This document shows positions 28,341 through 36,664 of a DNA stretch of 61,932 nt, in pieces. The stretch is from Ruminococcaceae bacterium OttesenSCG-928-A16 (GTDB taxonomy: Bacteria > Bacillota > Clostridia > Oscillospirales > Ruminococcaceae), in NCBI GenBank assembly GCA_030267215.1, contig JAJDJP010000007.1, forward strand, positions 1 through 61,932, in the 5' to 3' direction. The position numbers were made by a program, and so were the translations under genes. The notes beneath the pieces were generated by a model. That model made no database searches. It was not told the origin of the DNA and saw nothing but the letters and a program-made list of their open reading frames with translations. The first letter of the stretch is position 1. Every line of letters begins with the position of its first letter.

Positions 28341-28375
28341 AACAAATTGCCCCCCACCAAAGGCAGGGGGCAATA
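28341..28375 (-). terminator. Terminator downstream of the CarD-like gene
   Basis: ATTGCCCCC / GGGGGCAAT stem followed on the minus strand by TTGTTTTG. It is about 130 bp beyond the CarD-like stop. Confidence 0.65.
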
Positions 28376-28503
28376 CATTGCAAAACTTCAATCTTGCTTC
28401 TTTAAAACAGGGTTTAAAAAAGGCTGTGCGCTACACTTCTTAAAATGGCAAAGCCAGTTCTACCCGCTTGCCAAAAAGCAAACAGCCTTGGCTGCTATTT
28501 CTA

Positions 28504-29010
28504 TTATGCCGGTTGGCTTTGCAGCACCGTTTGCACCTTTGCAAGGGCTGTTTCGAACGGTACATTTTTAGCCATAGCAATTTCCGAAATTGCCTTTTTT
28601 TCTATTTTGCGCAAAACCTCTTTGTCGGCATTCGGCAGTTTCTTTTCGGCATCTTTGCGCAGCATAACGGCCATTTCCATTAACAAATCTCGCAGCCCTT
28701 GGGCGGTGCTGTTTTGAAAAAGCTCTTTATACCGTTTAAACCGAAGGTTATGGTCCGACACCCAGTCGCCACCTTCTGCCTGTTGCACGCAAGACAAAAG
28801 AGCGTCGGCCTCTTGCTCGGAAATAATGGCACGCAGGCCAATTTGTTCAGCGCTTTCCACCGGTACAAATAGGGTCATGTTTTGGTCGGCCGCAGGGGCA
28901 AGCGAATAATATAACTCCATTTTGTCAAACATCTCTTTTTCGGATATCGCACAAACCACGCAAGCACCATCAGACGGATGAGCAATCTGATCATTCAACT
29001 TAAATTTCAT
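28504..29010 (-). CDS. CarD-like transcription regulator
   Basis: A 168-residue protein. The N-terminal 60 residues (KLNDQIAHPSDGACVVCAI...MELYYSLAP..TLFVPVESAEQIGLRAI) match the RNA-polymerase-interacting domain of CarD/CdnL/TRCF proteins; the rest is helical, as in CdnL, with FKRYKELFQNSTAQGLRDLLMEM. CarD family members bind the beta subunit and stabilise open promoter complexes. Two extra cysteines in the first strand (CVVC) are unusual for the family and might be redox or metal-sensitive, which is speculative. AAAGGAG precedes the ATG. Confidence 0.85.
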   Translation of the reverse strand: MKFKLNDQIAHPSDGACVVCAISEKEMFDKMELYYSLAPAADQNMTLFVPVESAEQIGLRAIISEQEADALLSCVQQAEGGDWVSDHNLRFKRYKELFQNSTAQGLRDLLMEMAVMLRKDAEKKLPNADKEVLRKIEKKAISEIAMAKNVPFETALAKVQTVLQSQPA

Positions 29011-29211
29011 ACGGGCTCCTTTCGCAACCGGTGGATATTCTTACGCCTATTATGTATAAACAATTGGGTTAATAGGTTTTTGCCTTTGCTGTAAACCCCC
29101 CGAAACCATCTGATTTCGAGGGGCTCAAAATACAATGTCCTGTTATTAAATTGTATGGGTTTTTTAGCAACTTTTTCTTTTGTTACTGTTAGTAGTATAG
29201 CATATTTTTGC

Positions 29212-29258
29212 AAAAAAAACAAATGCCCATACCCTGTGGGTATAAACATTTGTTTTTA
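29212..29258 (-). terminator. Terminator of the PepSY lipoprotein gene
   Basis: Long stem AAAACAAATG(C)CCATACCC / GGGTATAAACATTTGTTTT with a run of eight T on the minus strand. Confidence 0.75.
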
Positions 29259-29310
29259 TACGTAGCAAATTAAAAATGGCGCCGTTTAAAAAGCACAAAA
29301 GTTTGTGTGT

Positions 29311-29706
29311 TTAGTTGGTGCCAATGGTTTTATCTAAAAGAATTTCGCCGGTTTCGGCATCGATAAGCATTTTGTATTTATAGCCGCCCTGCATGGCAAA
29401 CACATAATATTCCTGGCGGCCATTCTCGCCATTTTGCAGCTTGCAGGTTTGAATATCGACACCGGGGTGCTGCCCGGCAAAAATTTCTTTTGCCGCTGCC
29501 ATATCTATGGGCCCAGCCGGCACACTGCCGGCAGCCGGCTGCGATGCCGGTGCGCCCCCGCTTTGGGCCACCGCGCTTTGGGTTGTGCTGGGTGCAGGCG
29601 ACGCTGCACCAGGTGTGCTGGACACCCCGTTATATATGGTTAGGCTACAGCCGGTTGCAAGTATCAACAGCCCGGTGCACAACAATAGTACTGCTTTGCT
29701 TTTCAT
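29311..29706 (-). CDS. Small PepSY-domain lipoprotein
   Basis: A 131-residue lipoprotein (ATG 29706, ribosome site AGGCGG; lipobox LATGC near residue 21). A Ser/Ala/Pro-rich linker is followed by a PepSY-like domain: AAKEIFAGQHPGVDIQTCKL and YVFAMQGGYKYKMLIDAETGEILL. PepSY domains are thought to restrain peptidases or act in the cell envelope. It stands alone on the minus strand, divergent from the sigma factor gene at 30062. Confidence 0.75.
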   Translation of the reverse strand: MKSKAVLLLCTGLLILATGCSLTIYNGVSSTPGAASPAPSTTQSAVAQSGGAPASQPAAGSVPAGPIDMAAAKEIFAGQHPGVDIQTCKLQNGENGRQEYYVFAMQGGYKYKMLIDAETGEILLDKTIGTN

Positions 29707-29875
29707 TTTTTTACCGCCTTTCATCAACGTGGGTTATCATAACAAAGCAAAACTGTATCGTCAAGCAAGGCATGGTTTTTTTATTTGCTTACCACTGCAA
29801 TTTGCCCGCAAATTAAAATGAGTTTGCCGTGTTTGTTTTGGCCGCCACACTGCCCTATTTACCCGCTTTGTAAAA

Positions 29876-29904
29876 TTGATTTTAGGGCGAATTTGTGGTA
29901 AAAT
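29876..29904 (+). promoter_or_regulatory. Vegetative-type promoter of the second tethered sigma factor
   Basis: TTGATT (29876-29881), 17-bp spacer, TAAAAT (29899-29904). It predicts a leader of about 150 nt before the ATG at 30062. Confidence 0.6.
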
Positions 29905-30008
29905 AATAGGTATAAATTCAGCTTATTGCGAGCTGTTTTTTTTACTGGCCACAAGTATATACAATTGTGCGTGGTTTTTAAATTTATTTTCAAAAAAATT
30001 CAATAAAA

Positions 30009-30024
30009 TGCCCTATTTAGGGCA
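30009..30024 (+). promoter_or_regulatory. Perfect palindrome TGCCCTA-TT-TAGGGCA in the sigma factor leader
   Basis: A 7-bp perfect inverted repeat with 2-bp centre, 38 bp upstream of the ATG. It could be an operator or a leader hairpin. A half copy (TGCCCTATTTACCC) occurs at about 29850, just before the promoter. Confidence 0.45.
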
Positions 30025-30061
30025 CTATATTAGTAGGAGCTCTTTTGGGGGAGGAGAATCC

Positions 30062-31255
30062 ATGGACGAAAATCAGCTCAGGGATATTATTATTAAGGCA
30101 ACCCAAGGGGATAAAAAGGCTTTTGCAGAGTTATGCGAAGAAAAAGGCCAGCATATTTTATACCTTTGTGTGAAAGTAATGGGGGACTTTCATGATGGCG
30201 AAGATGCCGCGCAAGAAATATTGCTAATTATGCAGCGCGACATTCAAAACCTTCAAAATCCGGATGCCTTCAAGACATGGATGTATCGCCTGATTGTAAG
30301 GAATTGCGGAAAAATGAAAAAGAAAATGCAGTTACAAACCTCTCTCCCCATAGAAGAGTATGGCGAAACTGCCAGCGAAACGCGGGAAGAATTTTTACCC
30401 CAACAGTTTTTAGAGAATGAAACCAACAAAAAACTGCTGCTGGCCGAAATTGACAACCTGCCCGACGATTGCCGGGTGTGTTTGCTGTTGTACTATTTTG
30501 ATAATTTGAAATATACCGAGATTGCAGAATCTCTTTCGATAACCACCAACGATGTGGGCAACCTTTTGGCAAAGGCAAAAAAACTGCTGCTGCGTGGGCT
30601 GGCCCCGCAAATGGGGCGGCCAAGCGCTACCCCACTATACGCCGCTGCCGGTGCCACACCATTGCTTAGCACAATACTGGCGCAAGATGCTGCCATTGTC
30701 GCACCCAAAGCCGCTGTGCAAAAACTTTTTAAAAACAGCAGTATCCCCTACCTAAACGGCAAGGGAACACTGGGCAAAACCATTGCCAAAGTGGCTGCTG
30801 GTACCATTGCTGCTGCTACCGTAGCAACGCTTGGGGTAGCCATTTGGCGGCAAAGCATACCCCCCACCAGTGCTGGCGTACTACCCAGCCCACCAGCCCA
30901 AAGCCAAGCTGTGCTAGAAATTAACACCTTAAACGATATGCTAGGTGTTACCGATGCCGACCGCTTGCGGGCATTTGGGCAGCAAAGTGCAGACGCCGCT
31001 ACCATTGATGAATTTTTAACCGAGATTGGTATGACGGTGGATTTTGAAGGTGATGACCTGGACCAGCAAAAATACTACCAATTTTATTACCTGTACCGTG
31101 GCGGCAAGCTACTAATGGTAATAACCCAAAACAGTACCGATGGCGGTGCCGCACAGGTAGCTTTTAAATTTACAGACGACACCGAAACGTTGTTGAAACA
31201 CGTAGAAACTTACCTGAACTTTGACACATGGCAGCAGCAACAAGCCGCCTATTAA
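30062..31255 (+). CDS. ECF-like sigma factor fused to a membrane segment (paralogue of 21-1673)
   Basis: A 397-residue protein; ATG 30062 follows GGGGGAGGAGAATCC. Region 2 spans about 8-85 (FHDGEDAAQEILLIMQRDI), region 4 about 128-180 (LPDDCRVCLLLYYFDNLKYTEIAESL). A linker, one hydrophobic segment (about 243-263) and a folded-looking C-terminal domain of roughly 110 residues follow (FGQQSADAATIDEFLTEIGM...GGKLLMVITQNSTDGGAAQVAFKFTDD). The organisation duplicates that of 21-1673, though the exterior domain differs. It is directly followed by an exported surface protein gene (31339), which makes that gene and the SipW block its likely targets; that is inference. Confidence 0.87.
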   Translation: MDENQLRDIIIKATQGDKKAFAELCEEKGQHILYLCVKVMGDFHDGEDAAQEILLIMQRDIQNLQNPDAFKTWMYRLIVRNCGKMKKKMQLQTSLPIEEYGETASETREEFLPQQFLENETNKKLLLAEIDNLPDDCRVCLLLYYFDNLKYTEIAESLSITTNDVGNLLAKAKKLLLRGLAPQMGRPSATPLYAAAGATPLLSTILAQDAAIVAPKAAVQKLFKNSSIPYLNGKGTLGKTIAKVAAGTIAAATVATLGVAIWRQSIPPTSAGVLPSPPAQSQAVLEINTLNDMLGVTDADRLRAFGQQSADAATIDEFLTEIGMTVDFEGDDLDQQKYYQFYYLYRGGKLLMVITQNSTDGGAAQVAFKFTDDTETLLKHVETYLNFDTWQQQQAAY

Positions 31256-31270
31256 TAACACACACCAAGA

Positions 31271-31313
31271 AGCACACCAGCACAGCTGAATAAAATGGCT
31301 GCATTGGTGTGCT
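31271..31313 (+). terminator. Hairpin between the sigma factor and the surface protein gene
   Basis: AGCACACCA (31271-31279) inverted as TGGTGTGCT (31305-31313), 15 bp after the sigma stop. It has no clear T-run, so it could be an attenuator rather than a full stop. Confidence 0.4.
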
Positions 31314-31338
31314 TGTGCCGAAGGCTTGCATTGGGGGA

Positions 31339-32949
31339 ATGCTATTTTGCGTACTAAAAAAACACTTAAAAAATGTGGCAGTATTTTTACTAGCCGCATT
31401 ATTTTTGCTACCCGCAGCAGTAAACGCTGCCGAGCAAACCCAAACCATTACCCTTACCCCCGGCACCGAAAACCTGTTTGCCGTTATGGAAAGCATGGTA
31501 CCGGGCGAAGAAGTAACCGATTATTTTACGCTGGAAAATACCGGCAAACAAACCTGCACCTTTTATTTACAGGCGCAAAGTGCCACTGCCGATGATTTTG
31601 GCGGCGATGCCGACAGCTATTCAAAATCAGCCGAGCTGCTCTCGTTGCTGGAAATGCAGGTGCAGCTGCACAACGGCGGCAGCACCACCCTTTTATATAA
31701 AGGAAAGGCCAACCAGCAACACCCAGGCCAAGGCAGCAGCCCGCTTATAGGCACCGATGTTGTGCTGGGTGTGCTGGCGCCCGGCCAAAAGCTTATTATT
31801 GAAGCCACCGTGAAGGTGCCACCGGAGCTTGACAATAGCTACGAATTTACGCAGGCTAAGTTTTGGTGGCGTTTTTATAGCATGGCTGTAAACGGGCCAA
31901 CCCCACCCACCCCACCGGGGCCTGCCTCTAGCAGCACAAGTAGTTCGCCCAGCTCCAGTTCCTCCAGCGTTAGCAGCACTGTAGATAGCACGCCTATCTT
32001 TTTGCCCCCTACGCAAGACACCTTTTTGAAGACCCCTAGCTCTACCAAAGTGCGCCCCGGCGAGCTTGTGGATTTTGCCTTGAGTGGTTTCCATAACAAT
32101 ACCGGCATGGCGGTTGATGAGTTCACGCTTTCGGATATTATACCGCAGGGGCTTACCTTTGTTAGCGGCAGCCTGCCCGCTTTTACCGGTGGCGCAGGGC
32201 TTGCCTATAACATTGTTTATACCACCAACAAAAGTGGCTTGCGCACACTGCAGGCGGGTATACCGGCCACTGCGCCGTTTACCTTTAGTGCCCCCGCCCT
32301 TGCTGCTGGCGAATATATAACTACAGTATCGTTTGAGTTTGGCACCGTGCCAGCCGATTTTGCATTAAATGATGTGTTGACACTGACCTTTAGGGTGGAT
32401 TTAAAACCGCCGGCCAACACGCTAATAAACCGGGGTATGCTTTTTTACTCGCTAAACGGAGCCCGCTACAACCACGAGAGCCGCACCCAGGGAATTGAGG
32501 TATACGAACAGGACGATTTGACCACTGTGCTGGATGAGTTTGTTCCCTTTGCGGGGTTGCGCAGCAGCTGGGCGCTAGTTAACCTAGCTCTAACGGTGGT
32601 TTGTACCCTGTTTAGCCTGGTGCTGTGCATTGGCTGGCTACAAAAACGCAAGCAACCAAACGACGACCCAGAAAGCGACAATTACGACGCTAGCACAAGC
32701 AACCAGCAAGAACCAAACCCCCGCCGCCCATTTGGGCTACGGCTGGTAGCTATTATACTGGGCGTTCTTTCGGTAATAGCCTTTATTATAACCGAAGATA
32801 TGCGGCTGCCCATGCAAATTGTTGACCATTGGACCCTGCTGATGTGCGTGATTGCCGTTTTGCAACTTTTGTTTATCGCCCTAAACCGGCACGCACAACG
32901 CCGTTATAACCAAAAACTAGAGGACACCGAAGAACCACCCGAGGAATAA
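31339..32949 (+). CDS. Exported, C-terminally membrane-anchored surface protein with DUF11-like domain
   Basis: About 536 residues from ATG 31339; GGGGG lies very close upstream and GTG 31309 is an alternative start, so the N-terminus is uncertain. A signal peptide (ending near AVNAAEQ) precedes a domain of about 150 residues homologous to the protein at 34220-34975 (shared pattern NLF.AM..MVPGE, YLTAES/YLQAQS, SLLEM.V.L, LYKGKA, ALIG, FWW.F). A Ser-rich linker, a DUF11-like repeat (FLKTPSSTKVRPGELVDFAL...LSDIIPQGLTFVSGSL) and a C-terminal trio of TM helices follow. It probably displays or anchors part of the matrix encoded at 34-45 kb. Confidence 0.75.
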   Translation: MLFCVLKKHLKNVAVFLLAALFLLPAAVNAAEQTQTITLTPGTENLFAVMESMVPGEEVTDYFTLENTGKQTCTFYLQAQSATADDFGGDADSYSKSAELLSLLEMQVQLHNGGSTTLLYKGKANQQHPGQGSSPLIGTDVVLGVLAPGQKLIIEATVKVPPELDNSYEFTQAKFWWRFYSMAVNGPTPPTPPGPASSSTSSSPSSSSSSVSSTVDSTPIFLPPTQDTFLKTPSSTKVRPGELVDFALSGFHNNTGMAVDEFTLSDIIPQGLTFVSGSLPAFTGGAGLAYNIVYTTNKSGLRTLQAGIPATAPFTFSAPALAAGEYITTVSFEFGTVPADFALNDVLTLTFRVDLKPPANTLINRGMLFYSLNGARYNHESRTQGIEVYEQDDLTTVLDEFVPFAGLRSSWALVNLALTVVCTLFSLVLCIGWLQKRKQPNDDPESDNYDASTSNQQEPNPRRPFGLRLVAIILGVLSVIAFIITEDMRLPMQIVDHWTLLMCVIAVLQLLFIALNRHAQRRYNQKLEDTEEPPEE

Positions 32950-32966
32950 GCTATTTTTAGCAAACA

Positions 32967-33004
32967 AAACTGCCCAAGAGTAAATTCTCTTGGGCAGTTT
33001 TTTA
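32967..33004 (+). terminator. Strong terminator after the surface protein gene
   Basis: AAACTGCCCAAGAG / CTCTTGGGCAGTTT stem followed by TTTTTT. It also suits the convergent serine hydrolase gene. Confidence 0.88.
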
Positions 33005-33015
33005 TTCATTCAAGT

Positions 33016-33993
33016 TTACATATATGGCTCAATATTTTCCCGAATCAGCCCTATTCTATCTTTGGCCCCAGGCATAAATAGGGCGGCCATGGCAACCACC
33101 AACTGCTTTTCCTCGTTACAATAAATTATGTTTCCACCATCGCCCATGGCGGCATAAATACGTCTGTTTTTATTTAGCACCCACCACAGGTAGCCGTAGG
33201 GTAAATGCATTTGCTGCCAGCAGCTATGCCCCTGGGTGCTTTGCGCCACCCAGCTGGCCGGCACAATTGGTTTGCCTGCCCACGCGCCACCATTCAGGTA
33301 CAATTGCCCCATTTTTGCCATCTCTATGGGGGTTAAGGTAAGCCCCCAACTTGCGGTGTTTAACCCCTGTTCATCGGCCACCCAGCTTGCGGGGTGGGTG
33401 GTATTGGCATACCAGGCCATCTGTTCTTCGGCGCTGGGCAGCACTACATTTTGCCGGGCGGCAATACCCAGCGGTGCAAACAGGTTTTGGGTGGCAAACC
33501 CTAATATTGGCTGGCCGGTTGCTTGTGCTAAAATGCCAGACAATATGTGCGGGCCAATAATGGCAGAATACTGGAACTCTGCGGCTGGCTTTTCTCCCCC
33601 CAATGTGTCAAGCGCAAAACGCAACCAATCTTTGCTTGTAAAAAAAGCCTCGTATGGTTCTTGTGTGTATTTAAACGGGGCTGTCATGGTAAGCAGATGT
33701 TCAATGGTAACCTCTTGCATGGCTGTTTCGCCTATTGGGGGAATATACTGCGGGAAAAACCCCAGCACTTTTTGGTGCACATTTTGGATATACCCCTGCC
33801 CAATGGCAATGCCTAACAGCGCCGAAAAAATACTTTTGGTTACCGAAAACACATGGATTGTATCGTTGGCAGTGGTGCCGTTAAAATAATTACTGTACAC
33901 CTGTTCTCCATTTTTTAAAACCACTATGCCGGTGGTATTGCTATATTCATCGGCTATTCTTTTTTCAAGCTGGGTTACTATTTGTTGTTTCAT
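33016..33993 (-). CDS. Serine hydrolase of the beta-lactamase/class C PBP family
   Basis: A 325-residue protein without signal peptide. The nucleophile tetrad is FSVTKSIFSALLG (SxxK), with QYSAIIGPHILSGIL at the Tyr position (YSA in place of YxN) and a late GDGGNIIYC (HxG/KTG-like). Family members are esterases, D-aminopeptidases or penicillin-binding-like enzymes; substrate cannot be told. AAAGGCGGCACAA precedes the ATG. It is on its own strand inside the surface-protein region. Confidence 0.8.
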   Translation of the reverse strand: MKQQIVTQLEKRIADEYSNTTGIVVLKNGEQVYSNYFNGTTANDTIHVFSVTKSIFSALLGIAIGQGYIQNVHQKVLGFFPQYIPPIGETAMQEVTIEHLLTMTAPFKYTQEPYEAFFTSKDWLRFALDTLGGEKPAAEFQYSAIIGPHILSGILAQATGQPILGFATQNLFAPLGIAARQNVVLPSAEEQMAWYANTTHPASWVADEQGLNTASWGLTLTPIEMAKMGQLYLNGGAWAGKPIVPASWVAQSTQGHSCWQQMHLPYGYLWWVLNKNRRIYAAMGDGGNIIYCNEEKQLVVAMAALFMPGAKDRIGLIRENIEPYM

Positions 33994-34145
33994 TTGTGCC
34001 GCCTTTAAATTTAAGTAAAACGCAGTTGCCCCTGTTTGCTTTTTTTAAGCAACAAAGGTGTTTTAACGCTTACTTAAAGTGCTAAAGGATATCCTTATAA
34101 CCAGCATAAGTGCATTAAAAATCAAAGTCAAGCATCAAAAAGACA

Positions 34146-34186
34146 AAACAAAATTCCCGGCTGGGTTTCAGCCGGGAGTTTTGTTA
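34146..34186 (-). terminator. Terminator of the surface-fibre block
   Basis: CTCCCGGCTG / CAGCCGGGAG-like stem with TTTTG on the minus strand, 35 bp beyond the last gene of the minus-strand block. Confidence 0.75.
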
Positions 34187-34219
34187 TTTTTGGTTGCAGA
34201 CAAAGTGCAGAGCTTTGGG

Positions 34220-34975
34220 CTATTGGTTAGAATTTGGTTGTTTGCGTTTACGAAGCAGCAAGAAAACCACTGCAAAAGCCGAAACACCAAGCATTACAAA
34301 ACCCGGCAATAGCGGGAACGCATCGCCCGTGGTGGGGGTGGTGCTTGTGTTAACCACTGGCGGGGCAGAGTTTACGGGTGGATCTGCTACGGGCTCTTCC
34401 CCTTCGCTGCTAAAGTGCCACCAAAACTTGCCTTGGGCAGCTTCAAAGCTGTTATCCAGCGTAGAGGGTACCTCAACAGTGGCCTCGATAACAACACTGC
34501 CACCCGGTTGCAGGGTGCCAAGGTTTACCCTATTGCCTATAAGTGCCCGGGTGTGATGAGTGCTGAAATGGTGAGCCTTGCCTTTGTACAACACGGTGCC
34601 AGGCTGGCTGGTACCATTGCTATACAGCACCACTTCCATATCCAGCAGCGCAAGCAAATCAATCGATTTTTGATGAGAACCTGGGTCATGATCAAAATCT
34701 TCTATTGCTGCGCTTTCGGCAGTTAGGTAAAAATCACACTCAAAATCGCCAATGTTTTTTACTATAAACTGCTCGGTTCTGCTTTCGCCAGGCACCAAAT
34801 TGTTCATGGCTAAAAACAGGTTGTCATCATCGGGCGAAACAGAAATTATGTTATTTGCTGCAAATGCAGGCACTGCACCAAACACCAGAAGCAATGCGCA
34901 GAGCAGGCCTACGGCCATGAAACGCTTAAAAAACGGCTTTTTCACTGCGGCATCTCCTCCTTTTTTGTTGTGCAT
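34220..34975 (-). CDS. Secreted surface protein with sortase-like C-terminal sorting signal
   Basis: About 251 residues from ATG 34975 (AAGGAG upstream); GTG 34945 with GGAGGAG upstream is an equally good start. The signal peptide ends around PAFAANN. The mature part is a paralogue of the N-terminal domain of 31339-32949. The tail TPTTGD, a hydrophobic run (FVMLGVSAFAVVFLLL) and RKRKQ match a cell-wall sorting signal of the clostridial xPxTG(D) kind, so a sortase elsewhere may attach it to the wall. It is the last gene of the minus-strand block. Confidence 0.75.
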   Translation of the reverse strand: MHNKKGGDAAVKKPFFKRFMAVGLLCALLLVFGAVPAFAANNIISVSPDDDNLFLAMNNLVPGESRTEQFIVKNIGDFECDFYLTAESAAIEDFDHDPGSHQKSIDLLALLDMEVVLYSNGTSQPGTVLYKGKAHHFSTHHTRALIGNRVNLGTLQPGGSVVIEATVEVPSTLDNSFEAAQGKFWWHFSSEGEEPVADPPVNSAPPVVNTSTTPTTGDAFPLLPGFVMLGVSAFAVVFLLLRKRKQPNSNQ

Positions 34976-35037
34976 GGTTATCACTCCTTGGTATACTGGC
35001 CTGCAGCAGGCTACCACAGGCCAGCGTAGCATTTGCA

Positions 35038-35748
35038 TTATGCGCGGATAGCCGGAATAATTACTACCGGATCACCGGTGCCTTCAACAGTCCAAGGCTC
35101 GGCAGCGGTCATATCGGGGGTAAATGCGCGAGACTGGATGGATTCTGCAATGATGTTCAGGTTCAGAAGGCCCATAATGTCGGCCAGGTCTTGGTTGCTT
35201 TTGTCTGCAGGAATCATCATGGTGTAGGGTTCATCGGCAGTGCCGTTGTTGGTAAACAGTTTTGCGCTGGCGCCCACAGCAAGGGTGCTGTTCAGGTACC
35301 AGTAATCGCCTTTTTGGGTCCAGTTGGTGGCGTCTACGCTAGCGCCCAACACTGCAAGGGTGGCGCTGTTTAGGTCTACCACTGCATCGTTTTCGTCCAA
35401 AATTTTAACACGTACATACACAGCTTCGGCGCCAGTGTTGGTAATGGTGGGGTCTTTATCCACTTTTTGGCCGGGCAAAACGTTGTACAGTTCTACTTTG
35501 GAATATTCGTTCTCGGTGCCGGGGTTCATGGGGGTGGTAACAGCACCCTCGGTGCCAGCAAAACCGGGCTCGGTTAGCTCAATGCGTACGGTAGGGGTGT
35601 CGCCATTGTCGCCGCCGGTGCCAATACCCAATACGTTTAGGGTGCTGCGTTGGTCGGTTAAATAAGCAAGGGTAAAGCTTACCAGTAGCAAAGCAACAAG
35701 GCTAAGCACGGTAACTGCAACAACAAAACTGCGTTTTTTGGTTTTCAT
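35038..35748 (-). CDS. SipW-type exported fibre protein (TasA/camelysin-like) 3
   Basis: A 236-residue protein. The N-terminus has the SipW-cognate signal: basic start, hydrophobic core and FTLAYLTDQRSTLNVLGIGTG around the cleavage site. The mature part has the beta-sandwich pattern ELYNVLPGQKVDKDPTITNTGAEAVYVRVKI that is shared with the two upstream proteins. TasA and camelysin relatives assemble into extracellular fibres. GGAGG precedes the ATG. It follows a strong hairpin at 35808-35832. Confidence 0.8.
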   Translation of the reverse strand: MKTKKRSFVVAVTVLSLVALLLVSFTLAYLTDQRSTLNVLGIGTGGDNGDTPTVRIELTEPGFAGTEGAVTTPMNPGTENEYSKVELYNVLPGQKVDKDPTITNTGAEAVYVRVKILDENDAVVDLNSATLAVLGASVDATNWTQKGDYWYLNSTLAVGASAKLFTNNGTADEPYTMMIPADKSNQDLADIMGLLNLNIIAESIQSRAFTPDMTAAEPWTVEGTGDPVVIIPAIRA

Positions 35749-35807
35749 AAAAACAGGCCTCCTGATAATATCTTTTTATAAGTTTAACTAGGTGAAATTA
35801 TGCTTGG

Positions 35808-35832
35808 TATTCCCCGCCAGCGGCGGGGAATA
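35808..35832 (-). terminator. Perfect hairpin between two fibre protein genes
   Basis: TATTCCCCGCC / GGCGGGGAATA, 11-bp perfect stem with 3-nt loop AGC, lying inside the block. The minus strand lacks a T-run, so it may protect the upstream mRNA end or attenuate rather than stop transcription. Confidence 0.5.
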
Positions 35833-35870
35833 CGCAAATTGCCAGTTGGTTAAAGCATGGCAGCCACTTA

Positions 35871-36593
35871 TTAGCGGCGGTTGGCCAGGGCTACTTCTTG
35901 GATATCAGCATCGGCAACGCCTGTCCAGGCAAGGCCGGTGGGCTCGAAGTTGCGGAACTGGATGGCCTGTGCAATAATGGGCATTTCGAAGCTAGCGCTA
36001 TCGCTGCCCAGGAAAGTTTCCAGGTCGGAGTTTTTCCAGGTGGAAGGAATGCTCATGCTGTATTTGTCGGTGCCAGTGCCGGTGGTTTTAAAGAACTCTA
36101 CTACCGAACCGGGGGTGAACTCGGCCAAAGTGCCAGCAGTGCTGCCGGTGTAGTAATAGTAACCATCGGTGCCTTTTTCAAAGCCATCGTTAATTTCCAG
36201 GCCAAAATCGTCAACCAATTTTTGCAGCTGGGCATCGGCCATATCAATTTTAACGCGCAGGTAAACACTATCGGCACCGCTGTTGGTAACGGTTGGGTCT
36301 TTGTAAATGTTATCGCCAGGCAGTAGGTTTTCAATGCTGGCTTCGGTTACCTCGGCATCAGGGTTTGCCAGCAGGTAGGTTACTTCGTCGGCGTGTGCTA
36401 CAAAAGAGGGCTCTTCCAGCGAGATCATAACCGATTGTTTTAGGTTACCTTCGCTATCGGTGCCAGCACCAATGCCCATTACGTTGGTGGCGGTACGGCT
36501 GTCGGTTAGGTAGGCTACGGTTAGCCCTACCAGCATAATGGCGGCTAGTGCCAGGCTGGTTGCAATAACTGCTACTCTACGTTTTGCTTTCAT
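35871..36593 (-). CDS. SipW-type exported fibre protein (TasA/camelysin-like) 2
   Basis: A 240-residue protein with the same layout as its neighbours: signal (MKAKRRVAVIATSLALAAIM), TVAYLTDSRTATNVMGIGAG after the hydrophobic core, ENLLPGDNIYKDPTVTNSGADSVYLRVKI and a terminal IIAQAIQFRNFEP motif matched by IIAESIQSRAFTP in the 35038 protein. The shared ends suggest recent duplication of these two. GGAGGAACAAACA precedes the ATG. Confidence 0.8.
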   Translation of the reverse strand: MKAKRRVAVIATSLALAAIMLVGLTVAYLTDSRTATNVMGIGAGTDSEGNLKQSVMISLEEPSFVAHADEVTYLLANPDAEVTEASIENLLPGDNIYKDPTVTNSGADSVYLRVKIDMADAQLQKLVDDFGLEINDGFEKGTDGYYYYTGSTAGTLAEFTPGSVVEFFKTTGTGTDKYSMSIPSTWKNSDLETFLGSDSASFEMPIIAQAIQFRNFEPTGLAWTGVADADIQEVALANRR

Positions 36594-36664
36594 TGTTTGT
36601 TCCTCCAGTATTGTGATTAATTTTTTTATTTTTACCCCAGAATTGAATTTCCGGAAATAGAAAA

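Noticed and set aside
29007-29249. 80-codon frame upstream of the CarD-like gene
   Set aside because: It spans a terminator hairpin and the CarD leader, has no ribosome site and no domain.
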